Of a DNA stretch of 64,000 nucleotides, positions 40,707 to 49,197 are shown one piece after another (the stretch's first letter is position 1; each line of letters starts with the position of its first letter). Both the position numbers and the translations under genes were made by a program. Origin of the DNA: Actinomycetales bacterium UBA1383 (GTDB lineage Bacteria; Actinomycetota; Actinomycetes; Actinomycetales; Actinomycetaceae); NCBI GenBank assembly GCA_002305415.1, contig DBQX01000082.1, forward strand, positions 1 through 64,000. Reading direction: 5' to 3'. Under the pieces are notes generated by a model that saw only the letters and a list, made by a program, of their open reading frames with translations, searched no databases and was not told the DNA's origin.

Positions 40707-42175
40707 TGCGCCGCGACGACGAGGGCGGGCTCCGGTTGACCGCCGGCGAGCACGAACGTCTCGACGTCCGGGATGGCGGCGCGCAGCAGGGCGGCCAGGT
40801 GGCTCGCGGCGCGGTGCGCCCCGACGGCGCCACCCACCAGGACGGACACGACACCGGGGCGGAGTTCGGCGAGCCGTGCGGCGAGGACCCCGATCTCCGC
40901 CTCGAGCGTGCGGGCATCGGCGCCCTCCACGCGGTACGTGGCGGACGCCTCCACCGCGGCACGGACGGCCTCGAGCTGGTCCGCGAGCGTCCACCCGGAC
41001 GCACCGCCGAGGATCCCGACGGACTCGAGGACCGCGAGGTCGTCGGAGGTCGGCGCGAGGGTGACGCTGATGCCGTCGGCGAGCACCACCGGGTCCCTCC
41101 GCGCCGCGGCCGCGCTGGCGGCTGCGTGGTCCGAACAGGGCAGGACGATGACCTCGGCGGCGCCCGTGTCGATGATCGCGCGTGCGACCGTGTGGGGTTC
41201 GGCGCCCAGGATGGCCACGGCACCCGCGGCGGCGAGCGGCTCGAGCAGCTGCGGCGCCGTGGTGGTGGCGACGATCCCCACCTCCCGCGGCGGCGTGTCG
41301 AGCCGCCGGACGCACACCTGGGACATCGGGAGGTCACTGAGCGCGCGTGCGGGGTGCTCGAGGTGCACGTGGACGTGCCAGACGTCCGACTTGCCGCGCA
41401 CGACGACCACGCTGTTGCCCACCTCGGTCAGATGCATCCGCAGGGTGGTCGCCTGCCGGTGTGAGGCACGGACGACGTACATGACCTCGAACCCCTCGAG
41501 CGGGCCGTGGTCCGAGGGTGCGGCGGCCGCGCCGGCGAGCCAGTCTGGGTGGGGGACGTCCGGCGCCCCGACCGTCGCGGCCAGCGCGTCCAGCAGGATC
41601 ACGAAACAGAGGGCGCCCGCGTCGACCATGCCGCTGCCACGCAGCGCGGCGAGCTGCTCCGTGGTGCGCCCCAGCGACTCATGGCCGGCGAGGAGCGCGG
41701 TCCTGGCCACGTCCTGGATCGTGACGCGTGGGCCCAGCGGGAGGACGGCTGCCGCCACGTCGCGCGTGACCGACACGATCGTGCCCTCCACCGGCTGGGC
41801 CAGTGCGGCCCAGGCGGCCTGCGCGACGGCGTCGAAGGCGCGGATCAGTTCGACCGGCCCCACCGCGTCACGGCCCTCGAACGTGCGGGCCATGGCCTGG
41901 AGGGCCTGCGCGAGGATCACGCCCGAGTTGCCGCGCGCCCCCCAGAGCGCCCCTTCGGCGAGCGCGGCCGTCAGCTCCCCGAGGGGGGAGTCCTCGGCGA
42001 GCTCCTGGGTCGCGCGGGCGCCTGCCGAGAGAGTGAGCACCACGTTGGTCCCGGTGTCGGAGTCCTGCACCGGGAAGACGTTGAGGGCGTCGATCTGCGG
42101 CCGGGCGGCGGCGAGTGCCCCCAGGGCGCGACTGAACCAGCTGCGGGCCACGGCGGCGTCGATACGTGAGATCAT
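40703..42175 (-). CDS. DAK2 domain protein, FakA/YloV-like kinase
   Basis: The 490-residue protein has an N-terminal dihydroxyacetone-kinase L-type domain (NVFPVQDSDTGTNV with the metal-binding Asp residues, GARGNSGVILAQAL). A C-terminal FakA-like region follows. The family includes fatty-acid kinase FakA, which works with a FakB binding protein; none is encoded here. It heads a minus-strand operon ending at mutM. A TACCCT box ends nine bases before the ATG and GGGGAGG directly abuts it, so the message has a very short or no leader. Confidence 0.85.
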   Translation of the reverse strand: MISRIDAAVARSWFSRALGALAAARPQIDALNVFPVQDSDTGTNVVLTLSAGARATQELAEDSPLGELTAALAEGALWGARGNSGVILAQALQAMARTFEGRDAVGPVELIRAFDAVAQAAWAALAQPVEGTIVSVTRDVAAAVLPLGPRVTIQDVARTALLAGHESLGRTTEQLAALRGSGMVDAGALCFVILLDALAATVGAPDVPHPDWLAGAAAAPSDHGPLEGFEVMYVVRASHRQATTLRMHLTEVGNSVVVVRGKSDVWHVHVHLEHPARALSDLPMSQVCVRRLDTPPREVGIVATTTAPQLLEPLAAAGAVAILGAEPHTVARAIIDTGAAEVIVLPCSDHAAASAAAARRDPVVLADGISVTLAPTSDDLAVLESVGILGGASGWTLADQLEAVRAAVEASATYRVEGADARTLEAEIGVLAARLAELRPGVVSVLVGGAVGAHRAASHLAALLRAAIPDVETFVLAGGQPEPALVVAAQ

Positions 42176-42267
42176 CCTCCCCGAAGGGTAGCGCGTCGGA
42201 GTCCGGCGGCCCTCCCCGGCCCACAGCCGGTGTGGCCGACCCCACCTCCGCGGCGCGCCGGCGTCGT

Positions 42268-42296
42268 TTGAGGCAGGGCCCGGAACGGGGTATCCT
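42268..42296 (+). promoter_or_regulatory. rpmB promoter
   Basis: TTGAGG (42268-42273) and TATCCT (42291-42296) are spaced by exactly 17 bases, giving a leader of about 47 bases before rpmB. I see no further feature between the DAK2 gene start and this promoter. Confidence 0.6.
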
Positions 42297-42348
42297 CGTG
42301 AGGTTGCTTCTCGACTTCTCGTCGCCTCCACCGAACAGGAGATCCACC

Positions 42349-42540
42349 GTGGCTGCCACCTGCGATGTCTGCGGCAAGCGTCCGTTCTTCGGCAAGAGCG
42401 TGTCGCACTCCCACGTGCGCACCTCCCGTCGCTGGGACCCGAACATCCAGCGCGTCCGCGCGCTCGTGGACGGCGCGCCGAAGCGGCTCAACGTGTGCAC
42501 GAACTGCCTGAAGTCCGGCAAGGTCGTCCGGAACGTCTGA
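42349..42540 (+). CDS. rpmB: 50S ribosomal protein L28
   Basis: The 63-residue protein starts from GTG (AGGAGA six bases upstream) and reads MAATCDVCGKRPFFGKSVSH, the L28 signature. It then has HVRTSRRWDPNIQ and two further cysteines (NVCTNCLKSGKV), so this is the zinc-binding C+ form. It is monocistronic with its own promoter and a very strong terminator. Confidence 0.97.
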   Translation: MAATCDVCGKRPFFGKSVSHSHVRTSRRWDPNIQRVRALVDGAPKRLNVCTNCLKSGKVVRNV

Positions 42541-42552
42541 CGATCCGCGAAC

Positions 42553-42578
42553 GGGCCGCCCGATGGGCGGCCCTTTTT
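42553..42578 (+). terminator. intrinsic terminator of rpmB
   Basis: A perfect 9-bp stem GGGCCGCCC/GGGCGGCCC with a three-base loop is followed by five T residues. Confidence 0.9.
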
Positions 42579-42617
42579 CGTGCGCCGAGGTCGCCCCTCA
42601 TCCTCCCGGCGCGCCCC

Positions 42618-43589
42618 TCATCCTCCCGCGAAGTGGTCCCAACCTGTCCGCAGGGTGGGGGTGGCGCCGTCGACGAGGACTGGCTGGCCGCCGCGTGGCA
42701 GCACCCGCCCGACCGGCCTGAAGCCCGCCGGCAGCGTCCCCGGCGCGAACGTCGCGAGGAAGCCGTGGTCCTCTCCTCCGCCGGCCACCCACGGCAGGGG
42801 ATCCACCCCTGCCGCCTGGGCGACGGCGCGCACGCGGGGGTCGACGAGTCCGGCCAGGGACAGGTCCAGCGTCACGCCGGAGGCGCGTGCCATGCGCCCC
42901 CCGTCCAGCAGGAGTCCGTCGGAGACGTCCATCAGGGCGTGGGCGCCCTGCCGGGCCGCCGCCACCGCGGCCGCCAGCGGAGGGACAGGACGACGGTAGA
43001 CGCGGACGACGTCGTCGTGACCCTCCAGGCCCGCGCGCAACGCCGCGAGGCCGGCGGCGCTGAGACCGAGGGTCCCGGCGTGGGCGACGACGTCGCCAAC
43101 CCGGGCGCCGGAGCGTAGCACGGGCTGACGGTGCTGCAGGTCACCGTGGGCGGTGACGGCGAGGACGACCGTGTCACCCGCCGACAGGTCACCCCCCACG
43201 ACCCCGCACGCGGCCCCGGTCTCCAACGTGATCGCGCCGCAGGCCTCCGCCATTCCCCGGGCGAGCGCGCGCACCCACTCCACCTCGAGGTCGCCGGGGA
43301 GGACGGCCCCCACCACCAGCGCGACGGGAACCGCGCCCATGGCACCGACGTCCGCGGCGTTCTGCATCACGGCGCGCCATCCGATGTCCGCCCCCGAAGA
43401 CCACTCGCGGCGGAAGTGGTGGTCCTCGACGAGCACGTCCGTCGTCACGACGAACCGGCCGTCGGAGACGGGCACGACGGCGGCGTCGTCGCCGACCGGG
43501 ACCTCGGCGTCCCCCTGGGGGAGCAGGGGCACGAACTCCGCCAGGAGGGCCTCCTCGTCCAGGTCGCGCACACGCAGCACTCCGTCCAC
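42618..43589 (-). CDS. thiL: thiamine-monophosphate kinase
   Basis: ThiL phosphorylates thiamine monophosphate to the active diphosphate. The 323-residue protein has GDDAAVV, TTDVLVEDHHFR, the Mg-binding NAADVGAMGA and DVSDGLLLD, all typical of the PurM-like ThiL fold. I chose the GTG at 43589 because TACGGT ends six bases upstream (leaderless); an ATG eight codons upstream is possible. It diverges from a DUF3515 gene with only 22 bases between start codons. Confidence 0.94.
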   Translation of the reverse strand: MDGVLRVRDLDEEALLAEFVPLLPQGDAEVPVGDDAAVVPVSDGRFVVTTDVLVEDHHFRREWSSGADIGWRAVMQNAADVGAMGAVPVALVVGAVLPGDLEVEWVRALARGMAEACGAITLETGAACGVVGGDLSAGDTVVLAVTAHGDLQHRQPVLRSGARVGDVVAHAGTLGLSAAGLAALRAGLEGHDDVVRVYRRPVPPLAAAVAAARQGAHALMDVSDGLLLDGGRMARASGVTLDLSLAGLVDPRVRAVAQAAGVDPLPWVAGGGEDHGFLATFAPGTLPAGFRPVGRVLPRGGQPVLVDGATPTLRTGWDHFAGG

Positions 43590-43595
43590 CCCGCC

Positions 43596-43605
43596 ACCGT
43601 ACAGT
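43596..43605. promoter_or_regulatory. overlapping divergent -10 elements of thiL and the DUF3515 gene
   Basis: ACCGTACAGT holds TACAGT on the plus strand (43600-43605) and TACGGT on the minus strand (43601-43596). Each ends exactly six bases before its start codon, and they share a TA step. Confidence 0.6.
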
Positions 43606-43611
43606 GGGACC

Positions 43612-44136
43612 ATGCTCACGTGGGGCCGGGGGAGGTGGCTCGTGCCGGCCTGCCTCGCGCTGGGCCTCCTCACGGCGTGCTCACCGACGGTCACGCTGCA
43701 GCCGGGCCCGTTCGCGCCCGACCCGGTCTGCGCGGCCGTGATCCAGCTGCTCCCCGCTGAGCTCGCCGGTCGCCCCCAGGTCTCGACGACCGCGCAGGCG
43801 ACGGTCGCGTGGGGCGCCACGGACGCGATCACGCTGCGGTGCGGCGTGGAGAATCCGCCGCCCACCACGGACCGCTGCGTGACGGTCGAGGCGGGCGGGT
43901 CCGCCGTCGACTGGATCAACCCCGAGGCGGACTCGCCACTCCTGCCGCCGAACGCGCTCGCCGAGGGCGGGGCCTGGACGTTCATCACGTACGGCCGCAC
44001 CCCCGCCATCGAGGTGGTCATCCCGGCGGCCACCGGGATCGAGCAACCGACGGCCGTCCTGGTCGACCTCGCGCCGGCGATCCAGCGCGCACCCGCCTCC
44101 CGCTTCTGCGTGGAGGCGACGACGCTGGTCCCCTGA
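43612..44136 (+). CDS. DUF3515 family lipoprotein
   Basis: The 174-residue protein has a lipoprotein signal peptide with lipobox LLTAC (Cys at about residue 23). Three further cysteines (VCAAV, LRCGV, RFCVEA and one in DRCVT) could form disulphides outside the cell. The DUF3515 family is confined to actinobacteria and typically sits next to ddl and thiL, as here; its function is unknown. The start is set by a TACAGT box six bases upstream. It converges with ddl, seven bases between stops. Confidence 0.82.
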   Translation: MLTWGRGRWLVPACLALGLLTACSPTVTLQPGPFAPDPVCAAVIQLLPAELAGRPQVSTTAQATVAWGATDAITLRCGVENPPPTTDRCVTVEAGGSAVDWINPEADSPLLPPNALAEGGAWTFITYGRTPAIEVVIPAATGIEQPTAVLVDLAPAIQRAPASRFCVEATTLVP

Positions 44137-44143
44137 GTGTGCC

Positions 44144-45277
44144 TCAGCGCAGGCCGAGTGGCCGCTCCAGGGCGAGTTCGATGAGTTCGCCCACCAGGTC
44201 GCGGTAGCTGAATCCGGCCTGCTCCCACATCACCGGGAACATCGAGAAGGGGGTGAACCCGGGCATGGTGTTCACCTCGTTGACCACCGCGTGCCCATCG
44301 GGGGTGAGGAAGAAGTCCACCCGCGCGAGGCCCTCGCAGTCGAGCGCCTCGAACGCCCGGGCCGCGAGTGCCCGGATGGTCTCGGCGTGGGCGGCGGGGA
44401 TGTCGGCGGGGCACTCCATGTGGAAGCCCTCCGTGTCGAAGTACTTCGTCTCGAAGTCGTAGAAGTCGGCCGTGTCGGAGTGCATCACGACCTCGCCCGG
44501 GATGGCCGTCCGCGGGGCGCCGCCCGCGCGCCCCTCCAGCACGCCGCACTCGATCTCGCGGCCGTCCAGGCCCTCCTCGATGACCACCTTCGGATCGTGC
44601 TCCCGCGCGGACTCGACGGCGGCGGCGACGTCCTCGAGACGCTCCACCCGGCTGATCCCGAGGGAGCTGCCCGCGCGGGCGGGCTTGACGAATACGGGGA
44701 AGTGCAGGCGTCCCACCGCCGCGACGATGGCATCCGGGTCGCGTCGCCAGGCCCGGTCCGTCGCGACGACGTAGGGCCCGACGGGAAGCCCCGCACCCGC
44801 GAGCGCCACCTTCATGTGGTGCTTGTCCATCCCGACGGCGGACGCGAGCACCCCGGAGCCCACGTACCGGATCCCGGCCATCTCGAAGATGCCCTGGATG
44901 GTGCCGTCCTCCCCGAAGGGGCCATGAAGCAGGGGGAAGACAACGTCGACCCGCCCGAGTTCATGGGGTTCCTCGCCCGGTCGGGCTTCGAGGAGGCGGC
45001 CCTCCCCGTCGAGCGGGAGGAGCACCGCCCCGCCGTCAGGGCTCACCTCGGCGAGCCCGCCCTCGAACAGGGCGGGGTCGTCCGGGGCGGTGACCCAGGT
45101 GCCGTGCCGGGTGATTCCGATCGGCAGCACGTCGTAGCGTGTCCGGTCGATCTCGCGGAGCACTCCGGCAGCGGTGGCGCACGAGACGGAGTGCTCCCCG
45201 CTGCGCCCACCGAAGATGAGCGCGACGCGCGGTCGCCGTGGCGGGGAGGGGGGAGCCGGGGGGAGGATGGCGTTCAT
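44144..45277 (-). CDS. ddl: D-alanine--D-alanine ligase
   Basis: Ddl makes the D-Ala-D-Ala dipeptide for peptidoglycan. The 377 residues include the N-terminal LIFGGRSGEHSVS, HGPFGEDGTIQG, VKPARAGSSLGI and the C-terminal NEVNTMPGFTPFSMFP. The ATG at 45277 has TAGTCT seven bases upstream and no ribosome site, so it probably has its own leaderless promoter despite lying 32 bases after gpsA. Confidence 0.96.
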   Translation of the reverse strand: MNAILPPAPPSPPRRPRVALIFGGRSGEHSVSCATAAGVLREIDRTRYDVLPIGITRHGTWVTAPDDPALFEGGLAEVSPDGGAVLLPLDGEGRLLEARPGEEPHELGRVDVVFPLLHGPFGEDGTIQGIFEMAGIRYVGSGVLASAVGMDKHHMKVALAGAGLPVGPYVVATDRAWRRDPDAIVAAVGRLHFPVFVKPARAGSSLGISRVERLEDVAAAVESAREHDPKVVIEEGLDGREIECGVLEGRAGGAPRTAIPGEVVMHSDTADFYDFETKYFDTEGFHMECPADIPAAHAETIRALAARAFEALDCEGLARVDFFLTPDGHAVVNEVNTMPGFTPFSMFPVMWEQAGFSYRDLVGELIELALERPLGLR

Positions 45278-45284
45278 CGACTGC

Positions 45285-45290
45285 AGACTA
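45285..45290 (-). promoter_or_regulatory. -10 element of ddl
   Basis: TAGTCT (minus strand) ends seven bases before the ddl ATG. Confidence 0.4.
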
Positions 45291-45309
45291 CTACCGGCAC
45301 CCATCGCGG

Positions 45310-46305
45310 CTACGCGCGCTCGTCCTTGTGTGGCCGGGAGAGGAGCGCCCCCGTCATGTCGAGGACGCCGAGCCCCTCGTAGAGCACGGCCACCACGGCG
45401 TTCGTGATCGGCATGTCGACACCCAGGCCTGCCGCCAGGTGGGCGACCGATCGGCTCGACTTCACGCCTTCCGCGGTCCCGCCGGTCGCGGCGACCGCCT
45501 CGTCGAGGCTCATCCCCTCCCCGACGTGCCGGCCGAGGGTGTAGTTGCGCGAGAGGGCGGACGCACAGGTGGCGACGAGGTCACCCATACCGGCCAGTCC
45601 CGCCATCGTGGCGGCGTCGGCACCCAGGGTGACGGCGAGCCGGGTGATCTCGGCGAGGCCGCGAGTGATGATCGTGGCCCTGGTGTTGTCGCCGAAGCCG
45701 CAGCCGGCGGCCATTCCGACCGCGAGCGCGATCACGTTCTTGACGGCCGCCGCGAGTTCGACGCCGACCACGTCGTCGTTCACGTAGGGCCGGAAGTAGC
45801 GGGTGGCACAGGCGGCGGCCACGGCGCGCGCCCGTTCGATGTCAGGGCAGGCGCACACGCACGCGGCGGGTTGCCCGGCGGCGATCTCCCGCGAGAGGTT
45901 CGGGCCCGAGACGACGACGATCCGCTCCTGGTCGGCGCCGAGGGACTCGCCCAGGACCTGGGACATCCGCAGGCCGGTCCCGAGCTCGATGCCCTTCATC
46001 AGGGACACGACGGTGGCGTGGGGGCGCAGCCGGTGGGCCACGGGGCCGAGCACCCCGCGCACCACCTGCGAGGGCAGCGCCACCACGAGGGTGTCGGCCT
46101 GCGCGACGGCGTCGCCCAGGTCCCCGGTCGCCGCCACGGAGTCCGGGAGCGCGTGGCCGGGCAGGTAGCGCGCGTTGGTGTGCCGGTCAGCGATCTCGGC
46201 GACGACCGCCGCATCGCGGCCCCACAGCAGGACGTCGTTGCCCGCGTCCGCCAGCACCTTGGCGAAGGTGGTGCCCCACGCGCCAGCCCCGAGGACGGTG
46301 ATCAT
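45310..46305 (-). CDS. gpsA: NAD(P)-dependent glycerol-3-phosphate dehydrogenase
   Basis: GpsA makes glycerol 3-phosphate for phospholipids. The 331-residue protein begins MITVLGAGAWGTTFA (dinucleotide fold). It has SLMKGIE, SGPNLSREIA, catalytic Lys in AAVKNVIALAVG and GLAGMGDLVATC. The start overlaps the plsC stop by four bases, which couples two consecutive steps of phospholipid synthesis. Confidence 0.96.
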   Translation of the reverse strand: MITVLGAGAWGTTFAKVLADAGNDVLLWGRDAAVVAEIADRHTNARYLPGHALPDSVAATGDLGDAVAQADTLVVALPSQVVRGVLGPVAHRLRPHATVVSLMKGIELGTGLRMSQVLGESLGADQERIVVVSGPNLSREIAAGQPAACVCACPDIERARAVAAACATRYFRPYVNDDVVGVELAAAVKNVIALAVGMAAGCGFGDNTRATIITRGLAEITRLAVTLGADAATMAGLAGMGDLVATCASALSRNYTLGRHVGEGMSLDEAVAATGGTAEGVKSSRSVAHLAAGLGVDMPITNAVVAVLYEGLGVLDMTGALLSRPHKDERA

Positions 46306-47138
46306 CGATCCGAGGGCGTGGACGCGGTGCCGCGGCGCGCGAGGCGGTTCAGCGGTTCGAGCCGCCGGCGGGTCTGCTCACGCCGCGCGGCCGCACGCTC
46401 CGCGAGGTACTCCGCCTTGGTGTCGCCGTCCACCGAGCGGTCCCAGACCCTGTCGGGGGGCGCCTCGCCGCGAAGTTCGGCGAGCTGGTCGGTGAGACGC
46501 ATCATGATCCTGTCGGTGGCCAGGCGCAGGGTCGTCGCGTCGATCGGCAACTCGTAGAGGTCGCTGAGGTCGACCGGAGGCCCGGCGACCACATCCACTC
46601 GCTGCGGGACCAGGGTGTGCGGCAGCGACGCGAAGCGTGGCACGACTCGGTGGGCGCCCCACTGGGCGATGGGCACCACCGGGACCCGGGTGGCCAGCGC
46701 GAGGCGGGCCACGCCGGTCTTGCCCTTCATGGGCCATGCCGCCGGATCGTGGGTGAGGGTGCCCTCCGGGAAGATCGCGACGCACTCCCCCCGCTCGAGC
46801 GCATCCTGCGCGTCCTTCAGGGAGTCGGCGGCGCGGGCGGTGCCGCGATGGACGGGGATGTGACCCACCTTGGTGAGGATCCAGCCGAAGAAGGGGATCC
46901 CGAACAGCTCCTTCTTCGCGAGGAACTTCACCGGCACGTCGTGGTCGACGAGGAAGTGGGCGAAGGTGAGCGGGTCAAAGTTGGTGACGTGGTTCGCGAC
47001 TGCGATGAAGCCGCCAGTCACCGGGAGGTTCTCGGCTCCGGCCCAGTGGCGCCGGGTGGAGAGCGTCAGGACGGGGCGCAGCAGGGTCGCCACCGCGCGG
47101 TACATGGGCGGGTAGCTCCGCCCCGGGGCGGGCTTCAT
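46302..47138 (-). CDS. plsC: 1-acyl-sn-glycerol-3-phosphate acyltransferase
   Basis: This membrane-associated acyltransferase makes phosphatidic acid. The 278 residues carry NHVTNFDP (the HX4D motif, about 49-56), RGTARAADS and FPEGTLT. A basic C-terminal tail of about 50 residues is unusual but common in actinobacterial homologues. The ATG shares one base with the murA stop (TGATG). Confidence 0.9.
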   Translation of the reverse strand: MKPAPGRSYPPMYRAVATLLRPVLTLSTRRHWAGAENLPVTGGFIAVANHVTNFDPLTFAHFLVDHDVPVKFLAKKELFGIPFFGWILTKVGHIPVHRGTARAADSLKDAQDALERGECVAIFPEGTLTHDPAAWPMKGKTGVARLALATRVPVVPIAQWGAHRVVPRFASLPHTLVPQRVDVVAGPPVDLSDLYELPIDATTLRLATDRIMMRLTDQLAELRGEAPPDRVWDRSVDGDTKAEYLAERAAARREQTRRRLEPLNRLARRGTASTPSDR

Positions 47139-48454
47139 CAGACCATCTCCACGTCCGCGCCGAGCGCCGCGAGCTTGCGCATGAAGTGCTCGTACCCGCG
47201 GTTGATCTGCTCGATGCCCCGGACGAGGGACGTGCCCTCAGCAGCGAGCGCCGCGATGAGGTGGGAGAAGCCACCGCGCAGGTCGGGCACGACGATCTCG
47301 GCCGCCGTCAGCTTCGTGGGGCCGGAGATCGCCGCCGAGTGGTAGAAGTTGCGCTGGCCGAAGCGGCACTCCAGCTGTCCGAGGCACTCCCGGTAGACCT
47401 GGATCTGGGCACCCATGCCGTTGAGCGCCTCGGTGAAGCCGAAGCGGTTCTCGTAGACGGTCTCGTGGACGATGGAGAGCCCCCGTGCCTGGGTGAGGGC
47501 CACGACGAGTGGCTGCTGCCAGTCGGTCATGAAGCCGGGGTGGACGTCGGTCTCGATCACGATCGAGTTGAGCTCACCTCCCGGGTGCAGGAAGCGGATG
47601 CCCTCGTCATCGATCTCGAAGACCCCGCCAACCTTCCGGAACGTGTTGAGGTAGGTCATCATGTCGGGCTGCTGGGCACCCCTGACGTAGATGTCACCGC
47701 TGGTCGCGAGCGCCGCGGAGGCCCACGACGCCGCCTCGATCCGGTCGGGGAGGGAGGTGTGCACGTAGCCGGTCAGCCGGTCGACCCCCTCGATCCGGAT
47801 GACGCGATCGGTGTCCACCGAGATCACGGCGCCCATCTTCTGCAGCACCGCGATGAGGTCCATGATCTCCGGCTCGATCGCGGCATTCTTGAGCTGGGTC
47901 TTCCCCGCTGCCCGAACCGCGGTCAGCAGGGTCTGCTCAGTGGCCCCGACCGAGGGGTAGGGCAACTCGATCTTCGTCCCCGTCAACCCGCGCGGCGCGG
48001 TGATGTGGATGCCGCGCTCCTGCTTGTCCACCACGGCGCCGAAGTCGCGGAGGATGCGCAGGTGGTAGTCGATCGGCCGGTCCCCGATGTGGCAGCCCCC
48101 GAGGTCGGGGATGAAGGCCTCGCCGAGACGGTGGAGCAGGGGCCCGCAGAACAGGATCGGGATCCGCGAGGAGCCGGCATGGGCGTCGATGTCGCGGACG
48201 TGGGCGATCTCGACGTTCGACGAGTCGAACTGGAGGACGCCGCCGGCGTCGTCGTAGTCCACGGCCACGCCATGCAGGCGCAGGAGGCCGGCGACGACGT
48301 CGACGTCACGGATGAGCGGGACGTTGCGCAGCACCGACGGCGTCTCGCCGAGCAGCGCCGCGACCATCGCCTTCGCCACGAAGTTCTTCGCGCCGCGCAC
48401 CGTGATCTCGCCCCGCAGGGGGTTGCCGCCACGCACGCGCATCAGGTCCACCAT
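47138..48454 (-). CDS. murA: UDP-N-acetylglucosamine 1-carboxyvinyltransferase
   Basis: MurA adds enolpyruvate to UDP-GlcNAc, the first committed step of peptidoglycan synthesis. The 438 residues contain VRGAKNF (Lys-Asn pair), LGGCHIGDRPID with the catalytic, fosfomycin-target Cys, and LPDRIEAASW. The TDWQQPLVVALTQARG motif is also present. I chose the ATG at 48454, which has GAGGTGG upstream. The order murA-plsC-gpsA-ddl joins envelope and phospholipid genes. Confidence 0.95.
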   Translation of the reverse strand: MVDLMRVRGGNPLRGEITVRGAKNFVAKAMVAALLGETPSVLRNVPLIRDVDVVAGLLRLHGVAVDYDDAGGVLQFDSSNVEIAHVRDIDAHAGSSRIPILFCGPLLHRLGEAFIPDLGGCHIGDRPIDYHLRILRDFGAVVDKQERGIHITAPRGLTGTKIELPYPSVGATEQTLLTAVRAAGKTQLKNAAIEPEIMDLIAVLQKMGAVISVDTDRVIRIEGVDRLTGYVHTSLPDRIEAASWASAALATSGDIYVRGAQQPDMMTYLNTFRKVGGVFEIDDEGIRFLHPGGELNSIVIETDVHPGFMTDWQQPLVVALTQARGLSIVHETVYENRFGFTEALNGMGAQIQVYRECLGQLECRFGQRNFYHSAAISGPTKLTAAEIVVPDLRGGFSHLIAALAAEGTSLVRGIEQINRGYEHFMRKLAALGADVEMV

Positions 48455-48551
48455 GTCCACCTCGATGGTCAGCCGCTCGCCCTGTGCGGGCGGTGTCACC
48501 AAGGATACGCACGAGCCCCGTGGCGTGGCGGCAATTGCCCGGGGCCGCCCG

Positions 48552-49187
48552 TCAGGCCGGCCGCGCGGAGACGACCGGCTGCGGGGGGAGGTGCCGGGCG
48601 GGCAGGGTGCGGGGACGCCAGGACTCGCGCCGCTCCTCGAAGGCCGCGATCTCATCCTCGTGCTGCAGGCTCAGCGCGATGTCATCGAGGCCCTCCAGGA
48701 GGCGCCACCGGGTGTAGTCGTCGATGTCGAACGTCGCCTGCAGGTGCCCGCACGTGACCGTGCGGGCGACCAGGTCGACCGTCACCGCGGTGCCGGGCTC
48801 CGCCTCGAGGGCCTTCCAGAGGGCCTCAGCGTCCTCCTGCGAGATGACGCCGGTCAGGAGACCCTGCTTTCCGGCGTTGCCCCGGAAGATGTCGGCGAAC
48901 TTCGGGCTGAGGACGGCCCGGAAGCCGTAGTCCTTCAGCGCCCAGACCGCGTGCTCGCGGGACGATCCGGTGCCGAAGTCGGGGCCGGCGACGAGAACGG
49001 ACCCGTGCGCGTACGCCGGGTTGTTGAGGATGAAGGCGGGATCCTGGCGCCATGCCGCGAAGAGGGCGTCCTCGAAACCGGTGCGGGTGATGCGCTTCAG
49101 GTAGACGGCCGGGATGATCTGGTCGGTGTCCACGTTCGAGCGCCGGAGCGGGACGCCGACTCCGGTGTGGGTGGTGAACGTCTCCAT
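48552..49187 (-). CDS. leuD: 3-isopropylmalate dehydratase small subunit
   Basis: LeuD completes the isomerase that converts 2- to 3-isopropylmalate in leucine synthesis. The 211-residue protein has NVDTDQIIPAVYLKR, FGTGSSREHAVWAL and GLLTGVIS. The C terminus is Arg/Pro rich. GAGGAG precedes the ATG. It starts 10 bases after leuC. Confidence 0.96.
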   Translation of the reverse strand: METFTTHTGVGVPLRRSNVDTDQIIPAVYLKRITRTGFEDALFAAWRQDPAFILNNPAYAHGSVLVAGPDFGTGSSREHAVWALKDYGFRAVLSPKFADIFRGNAGKQGLLTGVISQEDAEALWKALEAEPGTAVTVDLVARTVTCGHLQATFDIDDYTRWRLLEGLDDIALSLQHEDEIAAFEERRESWRPRTLPARHLPPQPVVSARPA

Positions 49188-49197
49188 GGCGGGCTCC

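Noticed and set aside
38556..41315. N-terminal extension of recG by about 200 codons
   Set aside because: It lies within the DAK2 gene in another frame, is Arg-rich shadow sequence, and the ATGA overlap at 40706 gives the proper start.
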